Source of the DNA: Fibrobacter sp. UBA1765 | Lineage (GTDB): Bacteria; Fibrobacterota; Fibrobacteria; Fibrobacterales; Fibrobacteraceae | Direction of reading: 5' to 3' | DNA: 8,594 nucleotides | NCBI GenBank assembly: GCA_002314675.1 | Contig: DCGZ01000132.1 | Coordinates: forward strand, 1 to 8,594 | In this document: positions 6,805 to 8,594 of the stretch, in pieces | Layout: each line of letters starts with the position of its first letter | How positions within the stretch are numbered: position 1 is the stretch's first letter | The notes under the pieces: generated by a model | The model's database searches: none | What the model was told of the DNA's origin: nothing | Seen by the model: only the letters and a program-made list of their open reading frames with translations | Translations under genes and position numbers: made by a program

Positions 6805-7713
6805 TTATCTAGAAGGTTTTAAAGCCGTTACGAAATCGTACAGGACTTTTTCGAATTCGTATGAGAGCGGGTCAACGCTTTGCACGGTTCCGTCAATTGC
6901 CTTTGCAATGGATTCTGCCGCGCGCTTGCTGAACTGCGGCATTACAAAGACCGCCTTTACGCTATTTTGCCTTGCACTTTCAATAAGGTCCTGCAAATCC
7001 TTTGGCTTTGGTTCCTTGCCTTCTACTTCTACGGCAAGCTGCGTCAAGCCGTAGTCACGGGCCAGGTATCCAAAGCTCGGGTGGAACACCATGAACTTTT
7101 TTTCGCTCGGGGCAAGGCTCGCAGCAACGCCAGCAATGTAGCTATCGAGCGAGTCCATTTTTGCGTTGTAGGCTTCAAGATTTTTTGCGTATGTTCCGCA
7201 GCCCGCAGCATCCTTTCCGCAGAGCGCAGTCTTCATGTTATTTGCAATAACCTTGACCATCTTTGGCGATGTCCACAAGTGCGGATCCAGTTCATCATGG
7301 TCTTCTGCTTCTTCATGATGTCCACCGTCATGATGGTGCTCTTCGAGCTCATTCCACTTTACGCCTTCAGAAATCGTAACTACGGCAACATTCTGGTTCA
7401 CGCCTAAAAAGCGTGGCATCCAGTTTTTGTCCATGCCGCTGCCATCAGAAAAATAAAGGGAAGCCTTTGCAAATTCCTTGAGTGTTGCCGGCTTTGGTTC
7501 AAAGCTGTGCGGGTCTGCATTTGCCGGGATCAACGCAATCGCATCTATGCGGTCGCCGCCAATAGCGGCAAGAATTTTTGCATACGGCTGGAGCGTTACG
7601 GCTACGGTCAGTTTTGCATTTACCGTTTCTGACTTTTGCTCATTGCAGGCGCAAAGCAAAAAGCTTGCAAAAAATGCGATACCAAAGATTTGAACAAGTT
7701 TTGAAAGTTTCAC
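6805..7713 (-). CDS. znuA: Zinc-binding substrate-binding lipoprotein (ZnuA-like, cluster A-I)
   Basis: Metal-binding lipoprotein that captures zinc for an ABC importer. It has 302 residues. The N-terminus is a lipoprotein signal with lipobox L-C-A-C, acylated Cys 23. Likely zinc ligands are H69 (N-A-D-P-H-S), H145 (D-P-H-L-W), H211 (F-H-P-S-F-G-Y) and D281 (V-D-P-L), the order of the ZnuA family. Between the first two is an acidic, His-rich loop (about 122-139; E-H-H-H-D-G-G-H-H), typical of zinc rather than manganese binders. The start is GTG: its G at 7713 is also the last base of the upstream phosphatase stop TAG, so translation is probably coupled. The family also includes manganese binders, but the His-rich loop favours zinc. 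Confidence 0.92.
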   Translation of the reverse strand: MKLSKLVQIFGIAFFASFLLCACNEQKSETVNAKLTVAVTLQPYAKILAAIGGDRIDAIALIPANADPHSFEPKPATLKEFAKASLYFSDGSGMDKNWMPRFLGVNQNVAVVTISEGVKWNELEEHHHDGGHHEEAEDHDELDPHLWTSPKMVKVIANNMKTALCGKDAAGCGTYAKNLEAYNAKMDSLDSYIAGVAASLAPSEKKFMVFHPSFGYLARDYGLTQLAVEVEGKEPKPKDLQDLIESARQNSVKAVFVMPQFSKRAAESIAKAIDGTVQSVDPLSYEFEKVLYDFVTALKPSR

Positions 7714-8516
7714 TATTCTACCAGGGAATCAAAATCAATATCTGCAACGGTTTCTGCAATAATATCCGGTTGACGGGCCTGGCGGGCCAAGTCATCGCGG
7801 TTCGTTTCACCGCAAAGCGGCAACGCAAACTTACAGCCCGAACGAATCGCAAGTTCAAAGTCTGTATAAAGGCGGTCGCCAACAAACAGGATTTCTTCCG
7901 GCTCGCAAATTTGCATTACCGGAGCAAGCATTGCCGGGTCCGGCTTGCCAAAAGAAACTTCTGGGCGAACATGGTATGCAGTTTCGAACATAGCAAGGAA
8001 TGAGCCGATATCTGGCACGGGGCCTCGTTCATCCGGGCATACAAAGTCACGGTGCGTTACCCAAAAGCGGATGCCACGCTGAATGCGCCAAGAGACTTCG
8101 CAAAGTTCCTTGTAGTCGAACGCATTGTGGTAAGAAATCAGCACAAGTTCAGTTTCTTCAATGCTTGGGCGAATATTCAAATTCGGGTCTTGCGCAGCAA
8201 ACCATTCGGTAACTTCGTTGTTACCAAAAAAGAAGACATTATGAATGTTCTGTTCGTGAATACGCTGCAAGGCAAGGTTCAATGCAGAAATGATGGAATC
8301 TTCACTTTGGAGCGGAAGCCCCATGCGTTTTAGGCGGTTCTTGTAAAATACGGGGGACTTACTTGTGTTGTTGCTCAAGTAAAAAACAGGAACCTTAGAA
8401 GCTATGTGCTGCACAGCCTTGACTGCGCCCGGAAACGGCTTGCCACTCAAATAAAGCGTTCCGTCCAGGTCAAAAACAACAGCCTTGATAGGCTTTTTAA
8501 AACGAGTATTCGCCAT
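7713..8516 (-). CDS. HAD-IIA family phosphatase (NagD / 4-nitrophenylphosphatase-like)
   Basis: Cytoplasmic phosphatase of the haloacid dehalogenase superfamily, subclass IIA. It has 267 residues, normal for the group. Motif I is F-D-L-D-G-T-L with nucleophile D16 and acid/base D18. Motif II is L-S-N-N-T-S with S48. Motif III lysine is K191 in F-G-K-P-D-P-A-M. Motif IV is G-D-R-L-Y-T-D with D214 and D219. The C2-type cap lies between motifs II and III (about 80-180). All catalytic residues are present. Natural substrates vary in this family (nucleotide, sugar, pyridoxal or glycolate phosphates) and cannot be told from sequence. The ATG at 8516 has no clear Shine-Dalgarno. The gene overlaps the following znuA by one base and is probably first in that operon; a functional link to zinc uptake is not evident. 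Confidence 0.9.
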   Translation of the reverse strand: MANTRFKKPIKAVVFDLDGTLYLSGKPFPGAVKAVQHIASKVPVFYLSNNTSKSPVFYKNRLKRMGLPLQSEDSIISALNLALQRIHEQNIHNVFFFGNNEVTEWFAAQDPNLNIRPSIEETELVLISYHNAFDYKELCEVSWRIQRGIRFWVTHRDFVCPDERGPVPDIGSFLAMFETAYHVRPEVSFGKPDPAMLAPVMQICEPEEILFVGDRLYTDFELAIRSGCKFALPLCGETNRDDLARQARQPDIIAETVADIDFDSLVE

Positions 8517-8594
8517 AGTGAGGGGTAAGATAGTAAAATAGGGTATAGGATTTAGGAGCTAGGGGGTAGAATAGACGAGAGAACGGCACTACGT
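8517..8594. repeat. TAG-rich intergenic tract upstream of the phosphatase gene
   Basis: The last 78 bp carry no gene. On the + strand they contain loosely repeated purine-rich units with TAG (for example GATAGTAAAATAGGGTATAGG, 8528-8548, read in part, and GGAGCTAGGGGGTAGAATAG near 8555-8574). The units are imperfect, so this could be degenerate tandem repeat or simple compositional bias. The promoter of the phosphatase-znuA operon should lie here or just beyond the window, but no convincing -35/-10 pair or zinc-repressor palindrome is seen. Confidence 0.25.

Overview
The window looks like a chromosomal stretch from a Gram-negative fermentative bacterium that uses the type IX secretion system. 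A Fibrobacter-like (Fibrobacterota) or Bacteroidota host is the best guess. That guess is inference. It rests on an esterase with a Sec signal peptide and a C-terminal T9SS-like sorting tail, a lipoprotein zinc-binding protein, and intergenic hairpin-rich repeats. No rRNA or other taxonomic marker is present.

Left part (1-4448): a type I restriction-modification locus built for DNA inversion. A tyrosine recombinase gene (2-883, + strand) is followed after 2 bp by a half-length specificity gene hsdS' (886-1347, + strand) holding one target-recognition domain (TRD) and the start of the central conserved helix. It runs tail to tail, with a 4-bp overlap of stop codons, into a full-length two-TRD hsdS (2579-1344, - strand). 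Both genes carry the same 16-bp sequence in opposite orientation, at the codons for I-N-D-N-L: 1324-1339 and 2006-2021. Recombination between the copies would flip 698 bp and move TRD2 plus the C-terminus from one gene to the other, exactly in frame. The + strand gene would then be full length (886-2001, 371 aa) and the - strand gene a half subunit (2579-1998, 193 aa). Upstream of hsdS lies a 340-bp repeat- and promoter-bearing stretch, then hsdM (4448-2922, - strand). No hsdR is visible.

Middle (4449-5908): a short leader with an AT-rich terminator-like hairpin, then a secreted alpha/beta-hydrolase esterase on the - strand.

Right part (5939-8516), all on the - strand and tightly packed: a HAD-IIA (NagD-like) phosphatase, whose stop codon overlaps the start of a ZnuA-like zinc-binding lipoprotein, then a ZnuC-like ATPase with a histidine-rich tail, then the esterase 30 bp further on. 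This could be one transcript. The membrane permease ZnuB needed to complete the zinc importer is not in the window.

The main item of interest is the hsdS inversion switch. It has a single inverted-repeat pair and would pass the complete specificity subunit between the hsdM side and the recombinase transcript.
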